From assembly GCF_036924525.1 (NCBI RefSeq), contig NZ_JAZHRU010000001.1, positions 766,001-830,000 of the forward strand: a stretch of 64,000 nt of DNA. Reading direction: 5' to 3'. Under the pieces are notes generated by a model. The model was not told the origin of the DNA. It made no database searches and was given only the letters and a program-made list of their open reading frames with translations. The stretch comes from Bradyrhizobium sp. AZCC 1719 (GTDB taxonomy: Bacteria > Pseudomonadota > Alphaproteobacteria > Rhizobiales > Xanthobacteraceae). The translations under genes were made by a program, and so were the position numbers. This document shows positions 44,954-53,678 of this stretch, in pieces (positions within the stretch are counted from its first letter, which is position 1; every line of letters starts with the position of its first letter).

Positions 44954-45736
44954 GTGGATCTTGGGATCAAAGGCCGCCGTGCCATCGTCTGCGCATCGAG
45001 CAAGGGATTGGGGCGCGCCTGCGCCATGGCGCTGGCCAATGAGGGCGTGCATGTCACGTTGACCGCGCGCGGCGCGGAAGCGCTGAAAAAGGCGGCCGAC
45101 GATATCCGCAAGGCCAATCCCGGCGTCACGGTAACCGAGATTGTCGGCGACATCACGACGCCCGCCGGCCGTGAGGCCGTGCTGAAGGCCTGTCCCGAAC
45201 CGGACATCCTGATCAACAATGCCGGCGGCCCGCCGCCCGGCGATTTCCGCAACTGGACCCGCGACGACTGGATCAAGGCGATCGACGCCAACATGCTGAC
45301 GCCGATCGAACTGATCAAGGCAACGGTGGACGGCATGATGGCGCGGAAATTTGGCCGCATCGTCAATATCACCTCGGCCGCAGTGAAGGCGCCGATCGAC
45401 ATATTGGGGCTTTCCAACGGCGCGCGTGCCGGGCTCACCGGCTTCATCGCGGGGCTGTCGCGCAAGACCGTGATCAGCAACGTCACCATCAATGCGCTGC
45501 TGCCGGGACCGTTCGACACCGACCGCCTGCGCGGTGTGGGGAAGGCAGAAGCCGAGAAGCGCGGCATCCCGCCGGACCAGGTGTTTGCCGAGCGCGCCAA
45601 GCAAAATCCCGCCGGGCGGTTCGGCGATCCGGACGAGTTCGGCTACGCCTGCGCCTTCCTGTGCGGCGCCAAGGCCGGCTTCATCACCGGCCAGAACATC
45701 CTGCTCGACGGCGGTGCTTTCCCCGGCACGCTATGA
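44954..45736 (+). CDS. SDR-family oxidoreductase lacking the YxxxK catalytic pair
   Basis: This is a 260-residue short-chain dehydrogenase, 3-oxoacyl-ACP-reductase-like. The NAD(P) loop reads CASSKGLGRACAM, the core is DILINNAGGPPPGDF, and the active-site Ser is in VNITSAAVKAP. The usual YxxxK is replaced by SNGAR (LGLSNGARAGL), so Tyr and Lys are Ser and Arg. The C-terminus GFITGQNILLDGGAFPGTL is normal. A GTG at 44954 follows GGGAGAG. Its stop overlaps the next start (ATGA). The intact fold and coupling suggest a real protein with altered chemistry or a structural role. Confidence 0.9.
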   Translation: MDLGIKGRRAIVCASSKGLGRACAMALANEGVHVTLTARGAEALKKAADDIRKANPGVTVTEIVGDITTPAGREAVLKACPEPDILINNAGGPPPGDFRNWTRDDWIKAIDANMLTPIELIKATVDGMMARKFGRIVNITSAAVKAPIDILGLSNGARAGLTGFIAGLSRKTVISNVTINALLPGPFDTDRLRGVGKAEAEKRGIPPDQVFAERAKQNPAGRFGDPDEFGYACAFLCGAKAGFITGQNILLDGGAFPGTL

Positions 45737-46737
45737 AAGCGGTCTGGTACGAGCGAACCGGGTCAGCACAGGAAGTGCTGGCCTATGGCGAGATGCCGAC
45801 GCCGGTGGCCGGCCCGGGCGAAGTCCGGGTGCGGCTGGAGGCGTCCGGCGTCAATCCGGCCGATGTCGGGCGCCGCGGCGGCGGTTACCGGCCGATGGAA
45901 TATCCCCGCGTCATTCCCAACAGCGATGGCGCCGGCATCATCGATCAGGTCGGCGACGGCGTCACGCGGCTCAAGATCGGCCAGCGGGTCTGGCTGTTCA
46001 ACGGTCAGCGCAATGGCCGCGCGTTCGGCACCGCGGCTGAATATATTGCGCTCGCCGAACATCTGGTGACGCCGCTGCCGGACGATCTGTCGTTTACCGA
46101 AGGCGCTACGCTGGGCATTCCCGGCATGACGGCATGGTGCTGTCTCTATTGCGACGGGCCGATCGTGGGGCAGACCGTGCTCGTCACCGGCGGTGCCGGT
46201 GCGGTCGGGCACTATGCCGTGCAGCTCGCCAAATGGGGTGGTGCCACGGTGATCGCGACTGTCAGTTCGGCAGCCAAGGCCGAGCAGGCACGTCTCGCCG
46301 GCGCCGATCTCGTCGTCAACTACAAGACGGATGACGTTGTTGCGAAGGCGATGGCCTTCACCGGGCAGCGCGGCGTCGATCGCGTCGTCGATGTCGATTT
46401 CGGCGGCAATATCGAGACCACGCTGAAGCTGATGGGCACCAATTCGACGATTGCGGTCTACGCCACCAACGGCAACCGCGCGCCGGTCGTACCAATGCGC
46501 GAATTGATGGAGAAATGCATCGCGGTCCGCGCGCTCGTGCTGTTTGCGCTGCCGCCGCCGCTACTGGCGGCGGCGCAGGCCGACATCACGAAATGGCTGT
46601 CGGTAGGCCGGCGCATCCACAACGTCGCCGCGCAGTTTGCACTCTCGGACACCGCGCTGGCGCACCTTGCGGTGGAGAAAGGCGACAAGCTGGGCACGGT
46701 TATCGTGGATTGCGCTCGTCTTCTGCCCGCTGGCTGA
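45733..46737 (+). CDS. Quinone-reductase-like medium-chain oxidoreductase
   Basis: This 334-residue zinc-independent MDR enzyme starts MKAVWYERTGSAQEVLAYGE and has the family phrases ASGVNPADVGRRGG, NSDGAGIIDQVGDGV and LVTGGAGAVGHYAVQLAKWG for NADPH binding. It reduces quinones or alpha,beta-unsaturated carbonyls using NADPH. Translation is coupled to the SDR by an ATGA overlap, so they probably act on one compound. Its 3' end overlaps the convergent DUF3775 gene by 38 bases. The substrate is unknown. Confidence 0.92.
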   Translation: MKAVWYERTGSAQEVLAYGEMPTPVAGPGEVRVRLEASGVNPADVGRRGGGYRPMEYPRVIPNSDGAGIIDQVGDGVTRLKIGQRVWLFNGQRNGRAFGTAAEYIALAEHLVTPLPDDLSFTEGATLGIPGMTAWCCLYCDGPIVGQTVLVTGGAGAVGHYAVQLAKWGGATVIATVSSAAKAEQARLAGADLVVNYKTDDVVAKAMAFTGQRGVDRVVDVDFGGNIETTLKLMGTNSTIAVYATNGNRAPVVPMRELMEKCIAVRALVLFALPPPLLAAAQADITKWLSVGRRIHNVAAQFALSDTALAHLAVEKGDKLGTVIVDCARLLPAG

Positions 46738-47155
46738 CACCGGAGGAATCCGCCGTCGTTCGCTCCTCGTTCCAGGTAAGGCCGAACTCGTCGAGCCCCT
46801 GCGCCAGCAAATCTCCAAGCATCGGCTCGCCGAGAAGATAGCGCGCGGTGTCGCGGTCTCGCTGGCCGGCCGCCTCCGCACGTAGATCCTCCCACTCCTC
46901 GATGGTGGCGTCGCCGCGCCCCAGTCGCATCAGGGCGACGAGACCGACCCTCTCGTCCTCGGAAAGCGAGTTGATGAAGCCGGTGATCTCGCTGACGACC
47001 GGATCTTTTCCGTTGTCCTGCAGCACGTCGATCATGTCGTCATCGCCCGCGTTCGACCCTGAATCCGGATCGGATGTCCCTTCCTTGACGTCGAATTGCC
47101 GGGCTTTCTCGATCAGAAAGCCGATTTTTTCGGGCGAAATCATGAGTTCTGGCAT
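46700..47155 (-). CDS. DUF3775-family small acidic protein
   Basis: This 151-residue acidic protein begins MPELMISPEKIGFLIEKARQ, with FDVKEGTSDPDSGSNAGDDD and LSEDERVGLVALMRLGRGD as the DUF3775 core. Tail features are YLLGEPMLGDLLAQGLDEFG. The start at 47155 has GAGGAA upstream; the longer frame to 47278 runs through the neighbouring start region. It is convergent with the quinone-reductase gene and divergent from an MBL gene. No function is established for this family. Confidence 0.85.
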   Translation of the reverse strand: MPELMISPEKIGFLIEKARQFDVKEGTSDPDSGSNAGDDDMIDVLQDNGKDPVVSEITGFINSLSEDERVGLVALMRLGRGDATIEEWEDLRAEAAGQRDRDTARYLLGEPMLGDLLAQGLDEFGLTWNEERTTADSSGVSQRAEDERNPR

Positions 47156-47272
47156 CGCGTGTTCCTCATGCGGGCTATGCGATAACGCTGAACGCCGTCG
47201 GATGATCCATTGCGCCGGCAGATGGAAACCCGCATCCTTGCCCGAACAACCAGAAACGAGAGGACGCGTCGG

Positions 47273-48121
47273 ATGCACTGGAACGTGGGCAGGGTCAGGA
47301 TCACGAGAGTTGTCGAAATGGAGACTGTCGGCAGCACCCGTTTCATCCTTCCGCTCGCGTCCAACGAGGAAATCCGGAAGCTACCTTGGCTGATCCCGCG
47401 CTTTGCGACCGAGGAGGGCCGGCTGAAAATGTCGATCCATTCGTTCCTGGTCGAGACTCCCTCGCGCCGGATCGTCGTCGATACCGGCCTCGGCAACGAC
47501 AAGCAGGGCCGCAATGTGCCGACCTGGAACAACCGAAAGCATCCGTTCCTCGACATGCTGACAGCGGCGGGCTTCCCGCCCGACAGTATCGATACCGTGC
47601 TGTGCACGCACCTGCATGTCGACCATGTCGGCTGGAACACGAAACTCGTCGACGGCAAATGGGTGCCGACCTTCGCCAATGCCCGATATGTGTTCGGCAG
47701 AGGCGAATACGAACACTGGCGCGACCACAGCGATGCGCCGGATAAGCTCGCCGTGTTCGACGATTCCGTGAAGCCGATCGCCGACGCCGGCAAATCCGAG
47801 CTCGTCGCCAGCGATGCCAGATTGACCGATGAAATCACGCTGATCCCGACCCCCGGCCACAGTCCCGGCCACATGAGCGTCCACATCAAGTCGGACGGCG
47901 AGGAAGCCCTGCTTACGGGGGACGTCGCCCATCATCCGTGCCAGATGGCGCATCTCGACTGGTCCTCGACCGCCGATTCCGATCCCCGGCAGTCGGCCGA
48001 AACCCGCCGCGAACTGTTTTCGCGCTTCGCCGACACGCCGACACTGGTGATTGGCGGGCACTTCACTGCCGGTCACATCAAGCGAGATGGCAACGCTTTC
48101 CGGTTCGTGGCGCTGGGATAA
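47273..48121 (+). CDS. MBL-fold metallo-hydrolase (lactonase-like), first paralogue
   Basis: This 282-residue protein has the HxHxDH metal motif at CTHLHVDHVGWNT (His113, His115, Asp117, His118), a closing PTPGHSPGHMSV, and ALLTGDVAHHP. The arrangement resembles N-acyl-homoserine lactonases and related esterases. The phrase HVDHVGWNT and the following WVPTF/ARYVF are shared with the second paralogue at 51.2 kb. The start at 47273 has GAGAGGA upstream. It is divergent from DUF3775. The substrate is unknown; a lactone or ester is likely. Confidence 0.9.
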   Translation: MHWNVGRVRITRVVEMETVGSTRFILPLASNEEIRKLPWLIPRFATEEGRLKMSIHSFLVETPSRRIVVDTGLGNDKQGRNVPTWNNRKHPFLDMLTAAGFPPDSIDTVLCTHLHVDHVGWNTKLVDGKWVPTFANARYVFGRGEYEHWRDHSDAPDKLAVFDDSVKPIADAGKSELVASDARLTDEITLIPTPGHSPGHMSVHIKSDGEEALLTGDVAHHPCQMAHLDWSSTADSDPRQSAETRRELFSRFADTPTLVIGGHFTAGHIKRDGNAFRFVALG

Positions 48122-48141
48122 TGTTGCGCGCCCCTCTCCAA

Positions 48142-48242
48142 CCCTCATGGTGAGGAGGAGCGAAGCGCCGTCTCGAACCATGTAGGCCCAGTCGGGCCAC
48201 ATCCGTCGAGATGGCCGCGCTGCGGCCTCCTCAGGATGAGGG
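48142..48242. repeat. Palindromic intergenic repeat (CCTCATGGTGAGGAG family)
   Basis: CCCTCATGGTGAGGAGGAGC ... GTCTCGAACCATG on the left faces GGCCTCCTCAGGATGAGGG on the right, giving an inverted repeat of about 100 bp. The same family recurs at 60501-60594 in opposite orientation, with the phrase GTCTCGAACCATG shared. It is a familiar Bradyrhizobium intergenic element. It separates the MBL gene from the FAH gene. Confidence 0.75.
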
Positions 48243-48356
48243 TCTGGTATGTAGCGCTGGGGTCGGTCGGCAGTTGAATTTCCTGCCCCGCTGTTCCATG
48301 AAGCGTGCCGAGGTATAGCACCAATAAGATCTGATAACCCCGCAGGGAGCGATAAA

Positions 48357-49199
48357 ATGAAGCTTGTTCGTTACGGCGCCAAGGGTGCGGAAAAGCCCGG
48401 CCTGATCGATAAATCCGGCCAGTTGCGCGATCTTTCCGCCCACGTCAGGGATCTCGACGGGGACGCCTATTCGCCGGCCTCGCTGGCCAAGCTGGCGGCG
48501 CTGGATACCTCCAAGCTTCCCGCCGTCGACGGCAAACAGCGCCTGGGCGCGCCTGTCACCGGCATCTCGAAATTCGTCGCGATCGGCCTGAACTACAGCG
48601 ACCACGCCAAGGAGACGGGATCGCCGATCCCGACCGAGCCGATCTTCTTCATCAAGGCCAACACCGCGCTGTCGGGCCCGAACGACGCGGTTGAAAAGCC
48701 GCGCGGCTCCACCAAGCTCGACTGGGAAGTCGAGATCGCCGCCATCATCGGCACCCGCGCCAAATATGTCTCGGAGGCCGACGCGCTCAACCACATCGCC
48801 GGCTACTGCGTCTGCAACGACGTGTCCGAGCGCAATTTCCAGATCGAGCGGCTCGGTCAGTGGACCAAGGGCAAGTCGCACGACACGTTCGGCCCGCTCG
48901 GCCCGTGGCTGGTCACCAAGGATGAAATCCCCGACGTGCAGAAGCTGTCGATGTGGCTCGACGTCAACGGCAAGCGCTGCCAGACCGGATCGACCTCGAC
49001 CATGATCTTCTCGATGGCGAAGTGCATTTCCTATGTCTCGCAGTTCATGACACTGTTGCCCGGCGACATCGTCACCACAGGCACCCCGCCCGGCGTCGGC
49101 CTCGGCATGAAGCCGCCGACCTTCCTCAACGTCGGCGACGTCGTCACCCTCGGCATCGAGGGGCTCGGCGAGCAGCGTCAGGAAATCATCGCGGCCTAG
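48357..49199 (+). CDS. Fumarylacetoacetate hydrolase-family protein
   Basis: This 280-residue enzyme belongs to the FAH superfamily, which cleaves C-C bonds in beta-keto acids or decarboxylates and isomerises ring-cleavage products. The N-terminal MKLVRYGAKGAEKPGLI is followed by FVAIGLNYSDHAKETG and the metal-binding LDWEVEIAAIIGT. CNDVSERNFQIER and MTLLPGDIVTTGTPPGVGLG are diagnostic. Ureidoglycolate lyase or 2-hydroxyhepta-2,4-diene-dioate isomerase activities are possible, but the neighbours do not decide. The start has GGGAGCG upstream. Confidence 0.92.
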   Translation: MKLVRYGAKGAEKPGLIDKSGQLRDLSAHVRDLDGDAYSPASLAKLAALDTSKLPAVDGKQRLGAPVTGISKFVAIGLNYSDHAKETGSPIPTEPIFFIKANTALSGPNDAVEKPRGSTKLDWEVEIAAIIGTRAKYVSEADALNHIAGYCVCNDVSERNFQIERLGQWTKGKSHDTFGPLGPWLVTKDEIPDVQKLSMWLDVNGKRCQTGSTSTMIFSMAKCISYVSQFMTLLPGDIVTTGTPPGVGLGMKPPTFLNVGDVVTLGIEGLGEQRQEIIAA

Positions 49200-49210
49200 A
49201 CGTCATACCC

Positions 49211-49337
49211 CGCCACCGGGTCTCGCCTTCGGCGAGCCCGGTGACAGGCTCCTGCGGGGTATCCAGTACGCCGCGGCCTTGGTGCGAAGACCGAATCGCC
49301 GCGGCGTACTGGATCATCCGCTTTCGCGGATGATGAC
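49211..49337. repeat. Composite palindromic repeat between the FAH and GST genes
   Basis: Two hairpins lie in tandem. CACCGGG-T-CTCGCC / GGCGAG-CCCGGTG sits at 49214-49243, and a perfect 16-bp inverted repeat ATCCAGTACGCCGCGG / CCGCGGCGTACTGGAT at 49261-49314. The second half, GTACTGGATCATCCGCTTTC, is typical of rhizobial repeats. The first hairpin could also stop the upstream transcript. Confidence 0.65.
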
Positions 49338-49393
49338 ATCGAGTGGTCGTCATCGCCGGACAAAACAAGAAGAAACCTCCGAGGAACCCCTCC

Positions 49394-50008
49394 ATGAAAC
49401 TCACCTTCTCTCCCGCCTCGCCGTTCGCCCGAAAAGTCCGGATTGCCGCGATCGAAACCGGCCTGATCGACAAGATCGAATTAACCCCGGCCACCGTCGC
49501 GCCGGGTCAACCCAATGAAGAATATTCGAAGATCACGCCGCTGAAAAAACTGCCGGTGCTGATCCTCGACAATGGCGACGTCATTCTCGATTCTTATGTC
49601 ATCGTCGAATATCTCGACGAACTCGCCGGCGGCGGAAAGCTGATACCCGCATCCGGGCCTGAGCGGTGGAAGGTGAAGAGCGACCATTCGCTATTGCAGG
49701 GCATGCTCGATTCCATGCTGCTGTGCCGCTACGAAAAAATGGTGCGCCCGGAAGGGCTGCGCTGGGACGCCTGGCATGACGACCATTGGAATCGCGCGTG
49801 GGCCGGCATGGCGCGGTTCGAGAACAAGCCCGACGTGCTGTCCGGTCCGTTCAACATTGCGCAGATCGGCCTGGTTTGCGTGCTCGGCTATGCCGATTTC
49901 CGCTTTGCCGATTGCGGCTGGCGCAAGGCCTACCCAAAGCTCGATGCCTTCCATCAGAAGATGATGGAGCGGCCGTCGGTGAAAATCTCGGTGCCGCCGC
50001 CGGCGTAA
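49394..50008 (+). CDS. Glutathione S-transferase family protein
   Basis: This 204-residue protein starts MKLTFSPASPFARKVRIAA, the thioredoxin-like N-terminal domain with the glutathione-binding SPFARK and the later LPVLILDNGDVILDSYVIVE. The helical C-terminal domain follows, with FNIAQIGLVCVLGYADFRF. Such enzymes conjugate or isomerise electrophiles. The start at 49394 has GAGGA upstream. It is followed after 23 bp by a serine hydrolase gene, in a run of catabolic genes. The substrate is unknown. Confidence 0.92.
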   Translation: MKLTFSPASPFARKVRIAAIETGLIDKIELTPATVAPGQPNEEYSKITPLKKLPVLILDNGDVILDSYVIVEYLDELAGGGKLIPASGPERWKVKSDHSLLQGMLDSMLLCRYEKMVRPEGLRWDAWHDDHWNRAWAGMARFENKPDVLSGPFNIAQIGLVCVLGYADFRFADCGWRKAYPKLDAFHQKMMERPSVKISVPPPA

Positions 50009-50031
50009 CAGCGAGAGCAGGAGACAGCAGC

Positions 50032-51231
50032 ATGACCGAGGCGAACAACAAACTGTGGCGCCTCGGCTTGGCCGCCGTATTCGTGCTGGCGGCATCCGGC
50101 GCAGCCGCACAGCTACAGGAATTCTCTACCGGCCAGCGCAATCTCGCCTGCGGCAGTCCGGCCACCATTGGCGATGGCTGGCCGACCGCGACGCCGGAAA
50201 GTGTCGGCCTCGATGGCGCGCGGCTGTGCGGCATCGCGGCGCGACTTGCTACGACCAATGCCAACGTTCATGCAGTGGCGATCGTCCGCCGCGGCACACT
50301 CGTGTTCGAGCAATATTTTCCGGGCTATGACGAGCCTTGGGGAATGGGCGGCGGACGGCACGAATTCGATGCGACGACCAAGCACGACATGCGCTCGGTG
50401 TCGAAGAGCGTGATTTCCCTGCTGGTGGGGACCGCGATCGATCGCAAGCTGATCAAAAGCGTCGACGAACCCGTCGTCAAATTCTTCCCGGATTATTCGG
50501 CGGTGAAATCGCCGGGTTGGGACAACATTACCCTTCGCCATCTGTTGACCATGTCGTCGGGCATTCAGTGGGACGAGAACCGCGCCTGGAAAGACCCGCA
50601 AAACGACGAACCGCATCTCGGCAGCGAGGCAGATCCGTATCGCTACGTGCTGTCGAAACCGATCGCGGCGCCGCCGGACACTGTGTGGAATTATAATGGA
50701 GGCGGAACGGACCTGCTCGGCAACATCATCGAACGTGTGTCGGGCCAATCGCTGGAGGCGTTCGCGCGCGAGGCGCTGTTTGCGCCGCTGGGCATCTCGG
50801 ACTGGGAATGGATGAAGTACCGAAATGAAAGAGTGGCCCCTGCTGTCGGCCTTCGTCTTCGTCCGCGCGACGCCGCAAAAATCGGCCAACTCGTGCTCAA
50901 CAAGGGGGCGTGGGGTGACCGTCAGATTATTTCGGACAAATGGATCGAGCAATCGGTCACGCCGCGTTTTCAGGCCATCGGCTATTTCGGCGGCCTGTTC
51001 TATTACGGCAAGCAATGGTGGATGGGCCGCACCTTGTCGGGCGACAGGGATGTGAAGTGGATTGCCGCCATGGGCCTCGGGGGTCAGCGGATCTTCATTG
51101 TTCCCGAGTTCGATCTCCTCGTCGTGACCACATCTGGACTTTATAGCAGCCCGCGCCAAGGTCAGGCAGCACTCGACATCCTTGCGAACTTCATCATTCC
51201 GTCCATCCGAGATAACAACAACGCCCGCTAA
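50032..51231 (+). CDS. Class C beta-lactamase-fold serine hydrolase (NylB-like)
   Basis: This 399-residue exported enzyme has a signal peptide (LGLAAVFVLAASGAAAQ), the S-x-x-K nucleophile SVSKS, the YxN-type motif in WNYNGGGTD, and late GLGGQRIFIVPE. The spacing fits class C lactamase-fold hydrolases, including 6-aminohexanoate-dimer hydrolase and esterases. Penicillin resistance is not implied. It is encoded between the GST and an MBL-fold gene, with short gaps, so these genes are probably co-expressed. The target ester or amide is unknown. Confidence 0.9.
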   Translation: MTEANNKLWRLGLAAVFVLAASGAAAQLQEFSTGQRNLACGSPATIGDGWPTATPESVGLDGARLCGIAARLATTNANVHAVAIVRRGTLVFEQYFPGYDEPWGMGGGRHEFDATTKHDMRSVSKSVISLLVGTAIDRKLIKSVDEPVVKFFPDYSAVKSPGWDNITLRHLLTMSSGIQWDENRAWKDPQNDEPHLGSEADPYRYVLSKPIAAPPDTVWNYNGGGTDLLGNIIERVSGQSLEAFAREALFAPLGISDWEWMKYRNERVAPAVGLRLRPRDAAKIGQLVLNKGAWGDRQIISDKWIEQSVTPRFQAIGYFGGLFYYGKQWWMGRTLSGDRDVKWIAAMGLGGQRIFIVPEFDLLVVTTSGLYSSPRQGQAALDILANFIIPSIRDNNNAR

Positions 51232-51245
51232 GTCGGCAGGAAAAC

Positions 51246-52115
51246 ATGAGCCTGAAATTCACCGTTGGCGACCTCACCATCCACCGCATCATCGAGCAGG
51301 AAACCACCTTCCTGCCGGCTTTGGAGATGCTGCCGGGGCTGACGCCGGAGGTTCTGGCGGAGCACCGCTCGTGGATGCAGAGGAGCGGCGCGCTCGACGA
51401 CAGGGATGTGCTGATCCTCTGCTTCCAGTCTTACGTGGTGGAGACGCCGCACCACACCATCCTGATCGATAGCTGCATCGGCAACGACAAGCCGCGGCCG
51501 CAACGTCCGAAATGGAACATGAAGACCGACGACACCTACATGCGCGGTCTCGCCGCCGCTGGGTTCTCCGTCGAAGACATCGACTACGTCATGTGTACGC
51601 ATCTGCATGTCGACCATGTCGGCTGGAACACGCGGCTCGACAATGGCCGCTGGGTGCCGACTTTCCCGAAAGCGCGTTACGTGTTCGACAAGACCGAATT
51701 CGACTACTGGACCGAGACGCACGCGAAGACGCCGGTTCCGCCATTTGGCGACAGCGTGCTGCCGGTCGTCGAGGCCAAACAGGCCGAAATCGTCCGCAGC
51801 GATTTTGCGATCGGCGATCACACCCGCATCCTGCCGACGCCGGGCCATACGCCCGGCCATGTCGCCTTCACCTTTGGTCGGGCTAAGGATGACGCCGTGT
51901 TCTCGGGCGACCTGATGCATTCGCCGCTGCAGACGCGCTATCCGGAACTATCCGTGAAGTTCGACGTCGACCAGGCGCAGGCGGCGGCGACGCGGCGCGG
52001 CTTCCTGGAACGCTACTGCGACACCGATACGCTGTGCTGCACCGCGCATTTTCCCTCGCCGTCGATCGGAAAGATCCGGCGCAAGGACAACGGATTCTCC
52101 TGCGAGGCGATATGA
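51246..52115 (+). CDS. MBL-fold metallo-hydrolase (lactonase-like), second paralogue
   Basis: This 289-residue protein has CTHLHVDHVGWNTRL (His119, His121, Asp123, His124), PTPGHTPGHVAF, and AVFSGDLMHSPLQTRY. It is a paralogue of the gene at 47.3 kb, with the same WVPTF and ARYVF phrases and a similar length. It begins 14 bp after the serine hydrolase and overlaps the enoyl-CoA hydratase start (ATGA). A role in opening a lactone or ester in a degradation pathway is plausible. Confidence 0.91.
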   Translation: MSLKFTVGDLTIHRIIEQETTFLPALEMLPGLTPEVLAEHRSWMQRSGALDDRDVLILCFQSYVVETPHHTILIDSCIGNDKPRPQRPKWNMKTDDTYMRGLAAAGFSVEDIDYVMCTHLHVDHVGWNTRLDNGRWVPTFPKARYVFDKTEFDYWTETHAKTPVPPFGDSVLPVVEAKQAEIVRSDFAIGDHTRILPTPGHTPGHVAFTFGRAKDDAVFSGDLMHSPLQTRYPELSVKFDVDQAQAAATRRGFLERYCDTDTLCCTAHFPSPSIGKIRRKDNGFSCEAI

Positions 52116-52915
52116 GTTCGAACCCATCCGCTTTCGAGACGCTTTCGGTCGAAACTGTCGACGAGTACGTGACGATCATTCGTCTCAATCGGCCGCATGC
52201 CTCCAATGCGCTCAACACCCAGATGGGCCGCGACCTCGTGCGCTATTTCGAGGAGGTCGCGCTCGATCCGAAGAGCCTGCGCTGCATCGTGCTGACCGGC
52301 GCCGGCGACAAGGCGTTCTGTGCCGGCGGCGACCTGAAAGAACGCCGCGGCATGACGGACGAGGCGTGGACGCGCCAGCACGTCATTTTCGAGCGGATGG
52401 TGCGGGCGCTGATCGACTGCCCGGTCCCGATCATCGGCGCCGTCAACGGCGCGGCCTATGGCGGCGGCTGCGAGATCGCAGGCTGTTGCGATTTCCTCTA
52501 CGCCGCCGAGAGCGCGCGCTTCGCGCTGACCGAGGTGACACTCGGCATCATGCCGGGTGGCGGCGGCACGCAAACCTTGCCGCGCGCCGTCGGCGAGCGC
52601 CGCGCCAAGGAGCTGATCCTGACCGGCAAGCCGTTTACTTCAGCGGAAGCACGTGACTGGGGTTTTGTGAACGAAGTCTTTCCGCTGTCCGAACTATTGC
52701 CGTCGGCGCTGTCGACTGCCTCGCGGATCGCCCGCAACGCACCGATCTCCGTCCGGCAGGCAAAGCTCTCGATCCATCGCGGCCTGCAGTTATCCCTGCG
52801 GGACGGCCTCGCGCTCGAGATCGAGGCCTATAACCGCATGGTGCCGACGGAAGATCGCCGCGAGGGCGTGCTGGCCTTCAACGAGAAGCGGCAACCCAAT
52901 TTCAAGGGGCGCTAG
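52112..52915 (+). CDS. Enoyl-CoA hydratase/isomerase family protein
   Basis: This 267-residue crotonase-fold enzyme has IIRLNRPHASNALN, the oxyanion-hole GDKAFCAGGDLKER, the Gly-rich AVNGAAYGGGCEIAGCCDF, and EVTLGIMPGGGGTQTLPRAV. The Glu residues of the hydratase active site appear in GCEIAG and TEVTLG. It hydrates enoyl-CoA thioesters in beta-oxidation-like pathways. The ATG at 52112 overlaps the MBL stop by 4 bases. Its presence suggests the cluster feeds a CoA-dependent pathway. Confidence 0.93.
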   Translation: MSSNPSAFETLSVETVDEYVTIIRLNRPHASNALNTQMGRDLVRYFEEVALDPKSLRCIVLTGAGDKAFCAGGDLKERRGMTDEAWTRQHVIFERMVRALIDCPVPIIGAVNGAAYGGGCEIAGCCDFLYAAESARFALTEVTLGIMPGGGGTQTLPRAVGERRAKELILTGKPFTSAEARDWGFVNEVFPLSELLPSALSTASRIARNAPISVRQAKLSIHRGLQLSLRDGLALEIEAYNRMVPTEDRREGVLAFNEKRQPNFKGR

Positions 52916-52962
52916 AGCATGACGATTTTTGGTTACACGAGTTTGGCAGCAGACTCGCTTTA

Positions 52963-53079
52963 CCTCTCCCGCTTGCGGGGGAGGTCGGCGCGAAGCGCCG
53001 GGTGGGGGCTCTCTCCACTCGGGCAGTGTCGCCCGCGGAGACACCCCCACCCCAACCCTCCCCCGCAAGCGGGAGAGGG
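52963..53079. repeat. Palindromic intergenic repeat (CCTCTCCCGCTTGCGGGGGAGG family)
   Basis: The left arm CCTCTCCCGCTTGCGG and the right arm CCCCCGCAAGCGGGAGAGG enclose a C/G-rich middle with GGGTGGGGGC and CACCCCCACCCC. Each arm also forms its own small hairpin. This is a very frequent element in Bradyrhizobium intergenic DNA. It lies between convergent enoyl-CoA hydratase and Ogt genes. Confidence 0.78.
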
Positions 53080-53135
53080 AGCGCACCTTCTTCGTGGTCG
53101 CAATCAAATCTGATTTCATCATGCTTTCCGAGCGC

Positions 53136-53678
53136 TCAGTCGAACAAGCTCGGCGTGTGGTTCACCGCCGCGCCTTCGATCGCCAGCATCTTCAGCTTCG
53201 TCACCACCCCGCCATTGGCGGAAAAGCCGCCGGGCTTGTTGCCCGCCGCCAGCACGCGATGACACGGCACCACGATCGGACAGGGGTTGCGCCCGAGCGC
53301 CTGACCGACGTCGCGCGACAGCTCCACGCCGCCAAGCTTCTTGGCGATATCGCCATAGGTCATGGTCTTGCCCGGCGGTATCGTGCGTGCGATGTCGTAG
53401 ACGCCGCGGTTGAATTCGGGGACGCCGTCGAGATCGAGCACGACGTCGGCGAGATCGTTCGGCTTGCCTTCGAGCAGCTCGACGATGCCGTCGATCGCGG
53501 CCTGCACCTTTGCCGGCGGCGGCGTCTCGATCAGGTCGCCATGGCGCTGCTGCAGGCGGGTGCGGGTCTTCTTCTCATCGCCCATCGGCAATTGTACCGA
53601 GGTGATGCCGCGCTCGCCCCAGACGATGCCGCAACGGCCGATCGCGGTGTCGAATATCGTAAAATGGTGCCCGGTCAT
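53136..53678 (-). CDS. ogt: Methylated-DNA-[protein]-cysteine S-methyltransferase
   Basis: This enzyme repairs O6-methylguanine by moving the methyl group to its own Cys. The 180-residue protein has the active site VVPCHRVLAAGNKPGGFS, with NPCPIVVPCHR preceding, and the DNA-binding helix RTIPPGKTMTYGDIAKKLGG. The start at 53678 has GGAG 6 bases upstream; an ATG at 53690 is an alternative. No AraC-type Ada domain is present, so this is a constitutive Ogt-like form. It is convergent with the enoyl-CoA hydratase gene. Confidence 0.94.
   Translation of the reverse strand: MTGHHFTIFDTAIGRCGIVWGERGITSVQLPMGDEKKTRTRLQQRHGDLIETPPPAKVQAAIDGIVELLEGKPNDLADVVLDLDGVPEFNRGVYDIARTIPPGKTMTYGDIAKKLGGVELSRDVGQALGRNPCPIVVPCHRVLAAGNKPGGFSANGGVVTKLKMLAIEGAAVNHTPSLFD

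Noticed and set aside
50032..51231. Antibiotic resistance beta-lactamase
   Set aside because: The SVSK and YNG motifs fit the broad class C serine hydrolase fold. The context is catabolic, with no AmpR-type regulator, so resistance is not supported.
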